64,000 nt of DNA from CANJBX01 sp035556735 (GTDB taxonomy: Bacteria; Pseudomonadota; Alphaproteobacteria; Rhizobiales; Xanthobacteraceae), in assembly GCA_035556735.1 (NCBI GenBank), contig DATMFF010000003.1, positions 154,182-218,181 of the forward strand. The letters run 5' to 3'. The translations under genes were made by a program, and so were the position numbers. Below, one piece after another: positions 7,974-15,726 of the stretch. The notes beneath the pieces were generated by a model. It was not told where the DNA came from and searched no databases. It worked only from the letters and a program-made list of their open reading frames with translations. Numbering within the stretch: position 1 is the first letter of the stretch; each line of letters begins with the position of its first letter.

Positions 7974-8653
7974 GTATGCCGACGCCCGCCGCGCCGCCAG
8001 CGAAGCGGCCGCGGGCTCTAGGCTGTTGTTTCTATCCGCCAACACCTGCCCGGTGGTCGGCGCTGGCGCCGCCGGAGTGCGCGACGCCACAAGTATTGAC
8101 CCGGATGACGGCGGGCGAATTCCGTCTAGGCTGCTGCGAGGGTCTCGCCCCGCTTCGTGACGACGCCTAAGATCGCTCGCGCGTCCGCTCCGGCGGATAT
8201 CGATACAGTGCTCGCCTCGATAACGGCAAGCAATGCGAGCTTACGATCGCGCTGGACGCAAAGGCAGCGTGACGTTCAAAGACCCTGACTGGACGTGCAA
8301 GCAATATCACTGCGGCGCACGAGCATCGTTCGAGCACATCGAGTTTCGGCCTGCGGCCCGGGTTGCTTGCAAATTGGCGCGGACCGCAAGGTGCAAGGCT
8401 CCTCGGCCATTCCCGCAAGAATGGGCCACCAAATCGAAAAGCCAGCTTCGGCTGGCTTTTCTGTGTCTCGCCGCCTGCTTCATCGCGGCTGCGCAGACCT
8501 GTGAACACGCTGCGCTACATTGCGCACATGCCGGTAAGGGAACATTGCGACATCGGTGATAGTTGAACCGCACGGCATCAGAAGCGTCACGGCAAGCGCG
8601 TGAATGCCGCTGCTCTCTGCGCGCCGCGCGCGGCGTCAATCGAAAGCGGTTCC
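7974..8653. other. Gene-poor junction with a strong terminator
   Basis: No open frame here has recognisable domains or a convincing ribosome-binding site. The base composition shifts back toward the high GC of the rest of the window. The only clear element is the hairpin at 8437-8460. I looked for a tRNA or tmRNA end immediately before the hairpin, as expected at an island junction, and found no T-arm. Confidence 0.4.
8437..8460 (+). terminator. Rho-independent terminator, UUCG tetraloop
   Basis: A perfect 10-bp stem (AAAAGCCAGC / GCTGGCTTTT) closes on a TTCG loop, flanked by A and T tracts so that it could work in both directions. The nearest supported plus-strand gene ends at 7973, almost 470 bases upstream. 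On the minus strand there is no gene to its right before 10472. The transcript it terminates is therefore unidentified. Confidence 0.8.
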
Positions 8654-8959
8654 ATGTCATCCAATCGCTCGCTCGTCCGCTCACTCACTCTCGCGCTTTG
8701 CGCCGTGTTCGTCTGTGCGTCGCTCGCGTCGGCCGCGCCGGCGCACAAGAAGCGCAAGCATGTTCATCGCAAGGACGATTACGGCTTCCTGCCCGGCTAT
8801 GCCGAATTGCGCGCGGAGCGCGAGCGTGCCGAGAAGTGGGGCACGAGCCGCTGGTGGTATGGCGGGCCGGGGTTCTATCGCGGGCGCTGGAACGGCGGCG
8901 GCTTCGGGCCGTGCTGGACGCAGACGCCGATCGGGCCGGTGTGGAACTGCGGCAGGTAA
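8654..8959 (+). CDS. Small secreted protein, function unknown
   Basis: From the ATG at 8654 the product has 101 residues with a clear signal peptide (SLTLALCAVFVCASLASAAP, cleavage expected after ASA or SAA near residue 27). The mature part starts with a basic stretch (HKKRKHVHRKDD) and ends Gly/Trp/Tyr-rich (RWWYGGPGFYRGRWNGGGFG) with two cysteines (FGPCW and WNCGR). Such short Gly-aromatic exported proteins are common and uncharacterised in Bradyrhizobium-like bacteria. A longer frame from 8600 would put 18 residues before the signal peptide and is less likely. Confidence 0.6.
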   Translation: MSSNRSLVRSLTLALCAVFVCASLASAAPAHKKRKHVHRKDDYGFLPGYAELRAERERAEKWGTSRWWYGGPGFYRGRWNGGGFGPCWTQTPIGPVWNCGR

Positions 8960-9018
8960 GCAGGGTGACGTGAGAGGGGCGGCGGCTGCATCTCATGTGC
9001 GATTGAGTAGGGGACAGG

Positions 9019-9460
9019 TGAGTTGCAGGTGTCGTGCCGCCTGAACACCCCCCTCCCTGTCCCTCCCCCGCAAGGGGGGAGGGAACGATGGGGCGCGTTC
9101 TGGCCAAGCCGCTGATGTAGATTCTTCGTATGCGCGGCGCACGAGGGAGGGTGAGTTGCGCGTGCCGTGCCGTTGAGTTGCAGGTGCCGTGCCGCTTCAA
9201 CATCCCCCTCCCTGTCCCTCCCCCACAAGGGGGAGGGAACGGTGTGGCGCGTTCTGGCTAAGCCGCTGACAGTGAATCCTTGATGCGTGGCGCGTGAGGA
9301 CCGGTGAGTTGCGTGTGTCGTGCCGTCTCGACACCCCCCGTCCCTGTCCCTCCCCCACAAGGGGGGAGGGAACGATGTGGCGCGTTCTCGTCGGGCCGCT
9401 GACGTAGATCCTTCGTATGCGCGGCGCACGAGGGCGGGTGAGTTGCGCGGCGCATGACGA
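9019..9460. repeat. Three tandem ~131-134 bp intergenic repeats with C-tract/G-tract palindrome
   Basis: The unit starts at TGAGTTGCxxGTGxCGTGCCG, continues through a pyrimidine block with CCCTCCCCC, a short CAA-type loop and GGGGGGAGGG, and then a conserved stretch containing GGCGCGTTCT and AGCCGCTGA or GGCCGCTGA. Copies lie at 9019-9151, 9174-9304 and 9305-9438, with partial unit starts at 9152 and 9439. The copies differ by scattered substitutions and small indels. The palindrome inside each unit could fold into a long GC-rich stem. No gene is present; long open frames on the minus strand through this region follow from the repeat and the high GC. Confidence 0.85.
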
Positions 9461-9505
9461 GCACAGAGCCGCGATGGCGGCGCGCGGGTTCGATGGGCGA
9501 TGGAC

Positions 9506-9524
9506 GGCCGGGCCGAGCCCGGCC
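9506..9524. repeat. Short GC palindrome of the genome-wide intergenic type
   Basis: GGCCGGGC-CGA-GCCCGGCC is an 8-bp perfect inverted repeat, followed by ATGACGA. Palindromes of this kind (GATGGCCGGG...CCCGGCCATGAC) are scattered through Bradyrhizobium-like genomes. This copy sits just after the tandem repeats and before the DUF4239-like gene. Confidence 0.6.
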
Positions 9525-9693
9525 ATGACGAACTGCAGAGGCCTTGCCGGACGCGCGCATCCCGCGCATTCAATTCAACTGCGCGCGGGCATGCTATCGG
9601 CCGCGTCACCTTATGCGCCGGCGGCCCGGAGGTGTCGGCGCCGCGTTGACAAACCTCAAGGTCCGCGCCCGCCGCGCCACTAGGGCTGGCGGC

Positions 9694-10470
9694 ATGGCGT
9701 ACCTCGCTGACGTGCCGCTGTCCGCGATCTTCCTCGTCAGCCTCGCCGTGATGATGGCGCTGAGCGAGATCGGATGCCGGTTCGGCATGCGCGCGCGCGG
9801 CAAGGGCAAGGAGGACATCGCGACGCTCGAGGCCGCGGCCTTCGGCCTGCTGGCGCTGATGATCGGCTTCACCTTCGCCATGGCGCTGACACGGTTCGAG
9901 GCGCGGCGCGAGGCCGTGCTGAGCGAGGCCGGCGCGATCGAGGCGGCGGCGCTGCGTGCGCGCCTCCTGCCCGCGCCCTCCGACGCGGAGGCGATGACGC
10001 TGCTGCGCGAGTACGCGCACCTGCGCGTGGCGATGACGCGCGCGCCACGGGCCGAAGATCTCAGGGCCGGCATCGCGCGCTCCAACGCGATCCACGAGCG
10101 GCTGTGGCAGCAGGCCGCGGCCGCCGCTGCGAAGCCGGAATCCTCGAACTCGGCGGGCCTCGTGATCGAGGCGCTCAACGATCTCATCAAGGCGCAGCAG
10201 CGGCGCCTCGCGGTGGTGCGCAACCACGTGCCGACCGAGGTGATGGCCGCGCTCTACGGCATCGCCGCGCTCGCCGTGGCGCTCTCGGGCTACGCCCAGG
10301 GCCTGCGCGCGGCGCCCTCGCGCACGCCGGTGTTCCTCACCGCCGGGCTGATCTGCTGCGTGATCATCCTGATCGTGGATATCGAGACGCCGTTCCGCGG
10401 CTTCGTGCACGTCAACCAGCAGCCGCTGATCGACGCCGCCGCGCAGATCGCGGCGATGCCGCCGCGCTGA
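9694..10470 (+). CDS. DUF4239/bestrophin-like membrane protein
   Basis: The 258-residue product has two N-terminal membrane segments (about 5-24 and 45-66), a long soluble helical middle (about 70-180), and two C-terminal membrane segments (about 182-202 and 210-232). This two-plus-two arrangement with a central cytosolic or periplasmic helical part fits the DUF4239 (bestrophin-like domain) family, whose function is unknown. The start at 9694 gives the N-terminus MAYLADVPLSAIFLV directly before the first membrane helix. The longer frame from 9544 would add 50 arginine-rich residues and is probably not used. It converges with the lipoprotein gene, with one base between the stops. Confidence 0.6.
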   Translation: MAYLADVPLSAIFLVSLAVMMALSEIGCRFGMRARGKGKEDIATLEAAAFGLLALMIGFTFAMALTRFEARREAVLSEAGAIEAAALRARLLPAPSDAEAMTLLREYAHLRVAMTRAPRAEDLRAGIARSNAIHERLWQQAAAAAAKPESSNSAGLVIEALNDLIKAQQRRLAVVRNHVPTEVMAALYGIAALAVALSGYAQGLRAAPSRTPVFLTAGLICCVIILIVDIETPFRGFVHVNQQPLIDAAAQIAAMPPR

Positions 10471-10471
10471 G

Positions 10472-11137
10472 TCAGCCCGCCATCGCCACGCGCTCGATCT
10501 TGCCGGGCGCGGGCGGCCATTGCCCCAGCCAGGTGTCGAGCGGCATGACCAGCGGCGGCTCGTTGTAATCGACGAGGCTGGCGTCCACGGCAAAATAGCC
10601 GCCGTCGTTCTCCTTGAGCACGGCGGTGTTGCGCAGGTCGGGGTCGGTGAGCGAGCCGCCATAGGAGAGCGGTGCGACCTTGTGGAGCGACAAGAGGCCG
10701 TCGCGCTCCATCATCGTCATGTAGGTCCAGGTGTTGACCGACGCATCGACGCAGTCGACCTGGCTGAGGTCGCCGAGGTTGGGCAGCACCAGCAGATGCT
10801 TGTGCGTCCACTGGTGCGCGTTGGTGCCGGCCTGCGGCCCGACCATGACGGAGATCATCGCCACGGCGCGCGCGATCTGCGCGCGCTCCTGCCGCGCGGT
10901 CCTGGCGCGCGGCTTGAACACGGCGGCGACCTGCCGCCACTGGCCCGGCGTGAGGCTGACCGGCGTGCGCTCGACGCAGTTGAAGCCGTGGCAGACGGTG
11001 AAATGCGCGGGCGTCGGGCTCGGCAGCGCGAAGCGGTCGAGATAGTGCGTGTTGAGATTGTGCTCGCCGTGCATGCAGCCGGCGACGCACACCGCCAGAC
11101 CCAGAGACGCCAACAGGCCCCGCATCCGCATTTCCAA
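10472..11137 (-). CDS. Putative lipoprotein, function unknown
   Basis: The 221-residue protein begins with a lipoprotein signal peptide: a basic start (MEMRMR), a hydrophobic core (GLLASLGLAVC) and the lipobox VAGC with the lipidated Cys at 21. The mature part has cysteines at CHGFNC and DCVD, which could form disulfides, and a tryptophan-rich C-terminus (TWLGQWPP). I recognise no enzyme family. The start could also be the internal ATG at 11125. It is a single gene, convergent with the DUF4239-like gene. Confidence 0.6.
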   Translation of the reverse strand: MEMRMRGLLASLGLAVCVAGCMHGEHNLNTHYLDRFALPSPTPAHFTVCHGFNCVERTPVSLTPGQWRQVAAVFKPRARTARQERAQIARAVAMISVMVGPQAGTNAHQWTHKHLLVLPNLGDLSQVDCVDASVNTWTYMTMMERDGLLSLHKVAPLSYGGSLTDPDLRNTAVLKENDGGYFAVDASLVDYNEPPLVMPLDTWLGQWPPAPGKIERVAMAG

Positions 11138-11543
11138 CCCCGCAGCCCGCCGATGCTAGCGCAGGGTGTGGCGCGGGAGAACGCCATCCCCGGAGTTGTC
11201 CAACGCACAGAGGCCCGCGGTAAGCCCGCGAATTCATGGCGGTATTTCGATCCGCCCGGGCGAACCGGCGAGGACAACCGAAAATAGAGTTACCTTGTTT
11301 ATTGTCGCAAAGATAGAATCACGACATACTGACAGTCCTAATCGCAAGCGATCGGTGGCCGGCGCAGCCGTCAGGGTGGACCTGACCGGCGAAGGGCTTG
11401 TCGTGCCTGCGGCCTGCCGCGCGGCGCTTGCCGGATCTCTCGCGACGCCGGTCGCGGGTGATCGTGCGGGTGATCGTGCGTGTGATGGTGCGTGTGATGG
11501 TGCGGGTGATGGTGCGGGTCATGGTCCTTGGGCCGGGGCGCTG
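11138..11543. other. Intergenic region upstream of the GNAT gene
   Basis: The frame of the acetyltransferase stays open back to 11166, but the added sequence is low-complexity (GDRACDGACDGAGDGAGHG) and driven by a DNA repeat, so I treat 11138-11543 as leader and intergenic DNA. Apart from the 12-bp repeats at 11458-11519 I see only an AT-richer patch at about 11280-11345, which may hold a promoter. Confidence 0.4.
11458..11519. repeat. Five tandem copies of a 12-bp repeat
   Basis: The unit is GTGATSGTGCGK (S is C or G, K is G or T), repeated five times from 11458 to 11517 and then starting again (GTCATGG). Because the unit length is a multiple of three, every frame is periodic. On the minus strand one frame gives runs of His with Pro/Thr/Asp (HHHPHHHTHHHTHDHP). 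On the plus strand it gives Gly-Asp-Ala/Arg repeats. The repeat lies just before the GNAT gene. Confidence 0.85.
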
Positions 11544-12812
11544 ATGGCGGACCTTGTCGACGCTTCCTCGCATGTCGGCGTCCTGCGCGGCGTCGCGCGC
11601 AGCGCAATGCGGGGCGCGGGCCGGACGGACCTGCGCCCGCGCGCTGCGCCGCTCGCGGGATCGGAGATCGGCGTCACGGTCGCCGCGCGCGCGGAGCTGG
11701 CGCAGGTCGCGGCCTGGCGCACGGCATTCGCGCCGCACGCCAAGGACCGGCGCTACTACGAGCTCGTCGAGGACACGATCGAGCCGCGCTTCCTCCATCG
11801 CTATTTCATCGTCACCGATGCGCAGGGCGAGGCCTGCGCCGTGCAGCCGGCGTTCGTCGCCGACATCGATCTCTTCGAAGGCGTCGCCCTGCCGCTGCGG
11901 CGCGCGGCGGCGCTCGTGCGCCGCGCGTGGCCGCGCTTCATGACGACGCGCGCGCTGATGATCGGCTGCGCCGCCGGCGACGGCCATCTCGACGGTGCGG
12001 ACGGGCCCGCGCGCCGCGCCGCGGTCACGCCGCTCGTCGCCGCCGCGCTGGCGCAGGCGCGCGCGGAGGGCGCGCGGCTTGTCGTGTTCAAGGAGTTCTC
12101 CGCGCGTTATCGTGCCGACCTTGCGGCGCTCGGCGCGGCGGGGTTCGTGCGGGTGCCGAGCCTGCCGATGACCAGCCTCGACCTGAACTACGCGAGCTTC
12201 GAGGACTACATGGCGCGTGCGCTCAGCCGCGCCGCGCGCAAGGACCTGCGCCGCAAGTTCAAGGCGGCGGCGCGCGGCCCCGACATCGAGATGAGCGTCA
12301 TGCACGACGCCGGCGCGGTCATCGACGAGGTCTATCCGCTCTACCTGCAGGTCTATGAGCGCTCGCACCTGCATTTCGAGAAGCTCACCAAGGACTACAT
12401 CCGCGAGCTTGGCCGGCGCATGCCGGACCGCGCGCGCTTCTTCGTCTGGCGGCGGGACGGCGTCGCGATCGCGTTTGGCATCTGCCTCGTGCAGGGCGAC
12501 ACGATCCAGGACGAGTATCTCGGCCTGGACTATCGCGTGGCGCTCGACCTGCACCTCTATCACGTGACGTTCCGCGACATCGTCACCTGGGCGATCGCCA
12601 ACGGCTACAGGCGCTATCGCAGCACGGGCCTCAACTACGATCCGAAACGCCACCTGCGCCATCGCCTCGAGCCGCTCGATCTCTACGTGCGGGCGACCTC
12701 GGGGCTCGCCAACCGCATCCTGAAAATCGTGCTGCCCCTGCTCGGGCCGACGCGCTACGATGCCACGCTCAAGCGCTTCGCCAACTATCACGAGCTGACA
12801 GACGCGGCATGA
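11544..12812 (+). CDS. GNAT/FemAB-like N-acyltransferase
   Basis: The 422-residue protein belongs to the GNAT/FemAB-type group (Acetyltransf_6-like, often annotated as peptidoglycan biosynthesis/recognition proteins). The C-terminal half has the expected pattern: a basic helix (SRAARKDLRRKFKAAARG), a long helix containing YPLYLQVYERSHLHFEKL, strands RFFVWRRDGVAIAFGICLV and IQDEYLGLDY, and a conserved ending with YRSTGLNYDPKRHLRHRLEPL. Substrate unknown. The ATG at 11544 is chosen because it starts after the 12-bp repeat region. It overlaps the next gene by four bases (ATGA), and two small multidrug-resistance-like genes follow, so the enzyme may modify a lipid-linked or exported substrate. 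Confidence 0.65.
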   Translation: MADLVDASSHVGVLRGVARSAMRGAGRTDLRPRAAPLAGSEIGVTVAARAELAQVAAWRTAFAPHAKDRRYYELVEDTIEPRFLHRYFIVTDAQGEACAVQPAFVADIDLFEGVALPLRRAAALVRRAWPRFMTTRALMIGCAAGDGHLDGADGPARRAAVTPLVAAALAQARAEGARLVVFKEFSARYRADLAALGAAGFVRVPSLPMTSLDLNYASFEDYMARALSRAARKDLRRKFKAAARGPDIEMSVMHDAGAVIDEVYPLYLQVYERSHLHFEKLTKDYIRELGRRMPDRARFFVWRRDGVAIAFGICLVQGDTIQDEYLGLDYRVALDLHLYHVTFRDIVTWAIANGYRRYRSTGLNYDPKRHLRHRLEPLDLYVRATSGLANRILKIVLPLLGPTRYDATLKRFANYHELTDAA

Positions 12813-13213
12813 CGGACTGGGAGCGCAGGTGGTACGGCGACCCGACCGTCCATGTGCTCGCGAGCGCGATCCTGATCTCCGCCGCCGAGGTGTTTCTCAA
12901 GATGGGCGCGGCGGCGTCCGCCGGCGAGGCCGGCGCGGCGCTGCTCGGCGTTGCCGCGCTCGCAGCGCCCGCGACCTGGATCGGCATCGCCCTCTACATC
13001 CTGAGCTTCCTGAGCTGGCTGCACGTTCTGCGCCTGATGCCGGTGAGCCAGGCCTTTGCGCTCAGCAACATCGTGCACGTCATGGTGCCGGTTGCCGCCT
13101 TCCTGTTCCTGGGCGAGGCCATCTCGCTCCAGCGCGGCACCGGCATCCTGCTGGTGTTCGCGGGGACCCTGCTGGTGGCGACGTCACCGGCGCTGGCGCG
13201 CAAGCCGTCATGA
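12809..13213 (+). CDS. SMR/EamA-like small membrane transporter, first half
   Basis: The 134-residue protein has four predicted membrane helices: about 17-35 (VLASAILISAAEVFLKMGA), 47-66, 72-90 and 97-117. A glutamate sits in the first helix (SAAEVFLKMG), as in EmrE-type transporters. The pattern LMPVSQAFALSNIVHVMVP followed by GEAISLQRGTGILLVFAG is typical of the SMR/EamA (DMT) fold. Its start and stop overlap its neighbours by ATGA junctions, so it is translated with the second half at a similar level. Heterodimeric half transporters such as ArnE/ArnF flip lipid-linked sugars; a similar role is an inference. Confidence 0.65.
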   Translation: MTDWERRWYGDPTVHVLASAILISAAEVFLKMGAAASAGEAGAALLGVAALAAPATWIGIALYILSFLSWLHVLRLMPVSQAFALSNIVHVMVPVAAFLFLGEAISLQRGTGILLVFAGTLLVATSPALARKPS

Positions 13214-13554
13214 CGTGGCTCGCGTTCGCAGTCGGGATTGCGTGCCAAGTGTGCCTCGTGAGCGGGCACATCGTGCTCAAGCATGCGATGAACGCGACGC
13301 ATCGCCTGCCGCGGCGCTGGGGCGCCATCGCGGCGGGCATCGCCGCCGGCATCGCGCTGCTCGGCCTGTGGTTCTTCCTGTGGCTGGGCCTGCTGCGCGA
13401 CTTCGAGCTCAGCCGCGTGTTCCCGTTCGAGGGCATCGGCCCGCCGCTGCTGGTGCTCGGCGCGGCGGTGTTCCTCAAGGAGCGCATCGCACTGCGCGCC
13501 TGGATCGGGATCGCGCTGATCGCCGCCGGCGTCGCGCTGGTGGCGGGAAGCTAG
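13210..13554 (+). CDS. SMR/EamA-like small membrane transporter, second half
   Basis: The 114-residue protein has four predicted membrane helices and the DMT-like end GPPLLVLGAAVFLKERIALR followed by a last glycine-rich helix. It starts at an ATG overlapping the stop of the first half (ATGA). It differs from its neighbour in sequence, so the pair is probably a heterodimer and not a recent duplication. Unlike its partner, the first helix lacks the central glutamate and has a histidine/lysine pair (SGHIVLKHAM) instead. Confidence 0.62.
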   Translation: MTWLAFAVGIACQVCLVSGHIVLKHAMNATHRLPRRWGAIAAGIAAGIALLGLWFFLWLGLLRDFELSRVFPFEGIGPPLLVLGAAVFLKERIALRAWIGIALIAAGVALVAGS

Positions 13555-13561
13555 TGGGGAC

Positions 13562-13861
13562 TTATTTCGGCGGCTCGCCGACGGACCAGTCCCACGTCCT
13601 GGTGTTGACCGTGTGCCTGATCGAGGACGCCATGCTGCCGTCCTTGTTGGCCCAGCTGAAGATGTGCTCGCCGTAGTCGACGCCGAGCGTGGACCAGTCG
13701 TGCGGGCCGACTTCGCCCTGATAATCGCCGTCGACATGCAGGATGACGGTCTTGTTGCTGGCGTTCCTGGCATAGACCAGGGTCTTGTCCTGCGCGAGCG
13801 CAGGGACGCAGAGGGCGGCGAGCGCCAGCGCCGCGACCAGCATCGGGACGAGACCGCGCAT
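13562..13861 (-). CDS. Small secreted protein, function unknown
   Basis: The 99-residue product starts at the ATG at 13861, preceded by AAGGAG with good spacing, and has a clear signal peptide (MRGLVPMLVAALALAALCVP, cleavage expected after ALA at about 23). The mature ~76 residues are strand-rich (KTLVYARNASNKTVILHVDG and HIFSWANKDGS), with no cysteine and no recognised domain. A longer frame up to 14014 is rejected because it would bury the signal peptide. It is transcribed divergently from the GYD-domain gene. Confidence 0.6.
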   Translation of the reverse strand: MRGLVPMLVAALALAALCVPALAQDKTLVYARNASNKTVILHVDGDYQGEVGPHDWSTLGVDYGEHIFSWANKDGSMASSIRHTVNTRTWDWSVGEPPK

Positions 13862-14078
13862 GGAAAGCTCCTTGCAATCGTGCGGCATCATCGCAGCGAC
13901 CGGCCCGCGCGCGTTGACGGAGATCAAGCGGCGTTCCGATGAAGGCTTGGCCGGCGCCGACGGGCGCCGCCGCGTTTTGCTTACGATTTGACTTGGTTGT
14001 GAGCGTCGGCGCACGCGGCGCGTTCAACAGACCGCGATAGGGTCGCGGCATCGTTCGTGCGAAACCGGAGACGTTGCC

Positions 14079-14357
14079 ATGGCCACGTACGTCATGTTCG
14101 GGACTTACTCGCCGGAAGCCATCAAGGGCATCAGTGCCAAGCGGTCCGACGAGGCGAAGGCCTTGATCAAGAAGGAAGGCGGCGAGCTCAAGGCCGCCTA
14201 TGCGCTGCTCGGCGACATCGACCTCTTGCTGATCGTCGACCTGCCGGATCCCGCGCATGTGATGCGGGCGGCGGCGGCGCTCAACAGGCTGACGGGCATC
14301 GCCTTCGCCAGCGCGCCGGCGCTCCCGATCGAGGAGTTCGACAAGGCGATGGCCTAG
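14079..14357 (+). CDS. GYD domain protein
   Basis: The 92-residue product fits the GYD family of small alpha/beta proteins: an N-terminal strand MATYVMFGTYSPEAIKGI, where other members often have YTdqGI, then KKEGGELKAAYALLGDIDLL, then DLPDPAHVMRAAAALNRLTG. Function in the family is unknown; the fold resembles dimeric ferredoxin-like proteins. Its TAG stop overlaps the TAG stop of the convergent AI-2E-type gene within a CTAG. Confidence 0.75.
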   Translation: MATYVMFGTYSPEAIKGISAKRSDEAKALIKKEGGELKAAYALLGDIDLLLIVDLPDPAHVMRAAAALNRLTGIAFASAPALPIEEFDKAMA

Positions 14358-15418
14358 CCGCGATGGGGCGGCGCCCGGCCGCGCCGCCAGGCCGAGAACA
14401 CGTCCCACGCCGACAGGAACATCGCCGCCAGCACGGGTCCGATGACGAAGCCGTTGACGCCGAAGGCGGAGATGCCGCCGAGGGTGGAGATCAGGACGAC
14501 GTAGTCGGGGATCTGCGTGTCCTTGCCGACGAGGATCGGGCGCAGGAGGTTGTCGACGAGGCCGATGACCAGGATGCCGTAGACGATGAGGGCGACGCCC
14601 TGCCAGAGCGCGCCGGTGACCATCAGGTAGATCGCGACCGGCACCCAGACGAGGCCGGTGCCGACCACGGGCAGCAGCGCGAGGATCGCCATCAGCGCAC
14701 CCCACAGCACCGGCGCGCGGATGCCGAGGAGCGCGAAGATCAGGCCGCCGAGCGCGCCCTGCACCAGCGCCACCACGACGCTGCCCTTGACGATGGCGCG
14801 GATGGTGATGGTGAACTTCTCCGCCAGCGCGGTCTGCTGATCGCCGCGCAGCGGGATGGCCTCGCTCGACATGCGCCGCAGCGCGCGGCCGTCGCGCAGC
14901 AGGAAGTAGACGAGATAGAGCATCACGAACAGGCCGATGAGGAAGTGCAGCGTCATCTGGCCGAAGCTGAGCGCCTGGCCGGCGACGAAGCGGCCGCTCT
15001 CCACCAGGAACGAGGTGAGCCGCTCGCGCACGGTGGCGAGGTTGGGCGCGCGCAGGCGATCAAGCAGGCCGGTGGCCCAGTCCGGCAGCGCGTCGCGCGC
15101 CTGCTGCAGGCCCTGCGTGAGGTTGATGTTGCCGGACTGCAGGGCGGTGACCAGCTCGCCCGCCTCCTGCACCACCAGCGAGGTCAGGATCGCGAGCGGC
15201 ACCAGCACCATCACGACGATGATCAACAGCGTGAGCAGCGCGGCGAGGTTGGGCCAGCGCGGCATGGCGCGCAGCAGCCGGCGGTTGACCGGCGCGAACA
15301 GCACGGCGAACACGACCGCCCACAGGATCGCGCCCGAAAACGGCCACAGGGTCCATGCGAACAGCAGGGAGACGGCGACGACCAGGACGAGCAGGGCCTT
15401 GTCTTCGAGGTCGCGCAT
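14354..15418 (-). CDS. AI-2E family transporter (PerM-like)
   Basis: The 354-residue membrane protein has the usual plan of this family: two or three N-terminal helices (about 9-40 and 60-85), a soluble helical segment (about 90-145) and a C-terminal bundle with the family-typical stretch LPVVGTGLVWVPVAIYLMVT and then LLRPILVGKDTQIPDYVVLI. Members have been linked to AI-2 export, sodium or other transport, so the name gives the family and not the substrate. Single gene; it converges with the GYD gene, with both stop codons in one CTAG. Confidence 0.85.
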   Translation of the reverse strand: MRDLEDKALLVLVVAVSLLFAWTLWPFSGAILWAVVFAVLFAPVNRRLLRAMPRWPNLAALLTLLIIVVMVLVPLAILTSLVVQEAGELVTALQSGNINLTQGLQQARDALPDWATGLLDRLRAPNLATVRERLTSFLVESGRFVAGQALSFGQMTLHFLIGLFVMLYLVYFLLRDGRALRRMSSEAIPLRGDQQTALAEKFTITIRAIVKGSVVVALVQGALGGLIFALLGIRAPVLWGALMAILALLPVVGTGLVWVPVAIYLMVTGALWQGVALIVYGILVIGLVDNLLRPILVGKDTQIPDYVVLISTLGGISAFGVNGFVIGPVLAAMFLSAWDVFSAWRRGRAPPHRG

Positions 15419-15726
15419 CGGGGCTCCTGGCCTGTGCCGTGTCCGTGGTCAATCCACTGGCGGGCCGCCGAGTTGCACCACGACGGCTGCGCCGGCCCTC
15501 CCGGCCGGTCCATCCGGTCCGGCGCCCGCCAGCAAATACATGATTCTGGCGCGGCTTTTCTGACCCCGCGGCGCACCGCAAACAAATGTCCGAAGCGCTT
15601 CAAATCCGCCACACCCGGTGCGTCACCCTCGCCCGCGAGCGGGCGCCCGATGGCATCCGCGCTCCGCACGACCTACATGGATCCGGAATGGTCCGGCGGG
15701 ACGATCACCCGCCCAGCGAGGCAGCC
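15419..15726. other. Divergent intergenic region
   Basis: This region separates the minus-strand AI-2E-type gene from the plus-strand FtsH-like gene and should hold both promoters. The FtsH frame is open back to 15586, but that extension lacks family similarity. I see no repeat or hairpin of note. Confidence 0.35.

Noticed and set aside
8340..8436. Possible tRNA or tmRNA remnant before the terminator as an island attachment site
   Set aside because: An ACCA occurs, but no GTTCGAATC-like T-loop or acceptor stem can be drawn.
9019..9460. Possible CRISPR array
   Set aside because: Units are ~131-134 bp, similar along their whole length, and have no short repeat/unique spacer structure; no cas genes are nearby.
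8875..10662. A 595-codon minus-strand frame through the tandem repeats
   Set aside because: It is translated repeat DNA and the shadow of the DUF4239-like gene; it has no family resemblance.
11371..11607. A histidine-rich 78-residue open frame on the minus strand
   Set aside because: It consists of the 12-bp DNA repeat and arginine-rich flanks, has no Shine-Dalgarno sequence and overlaps the GNAT gene region; it is best explained by repeat periodicity.
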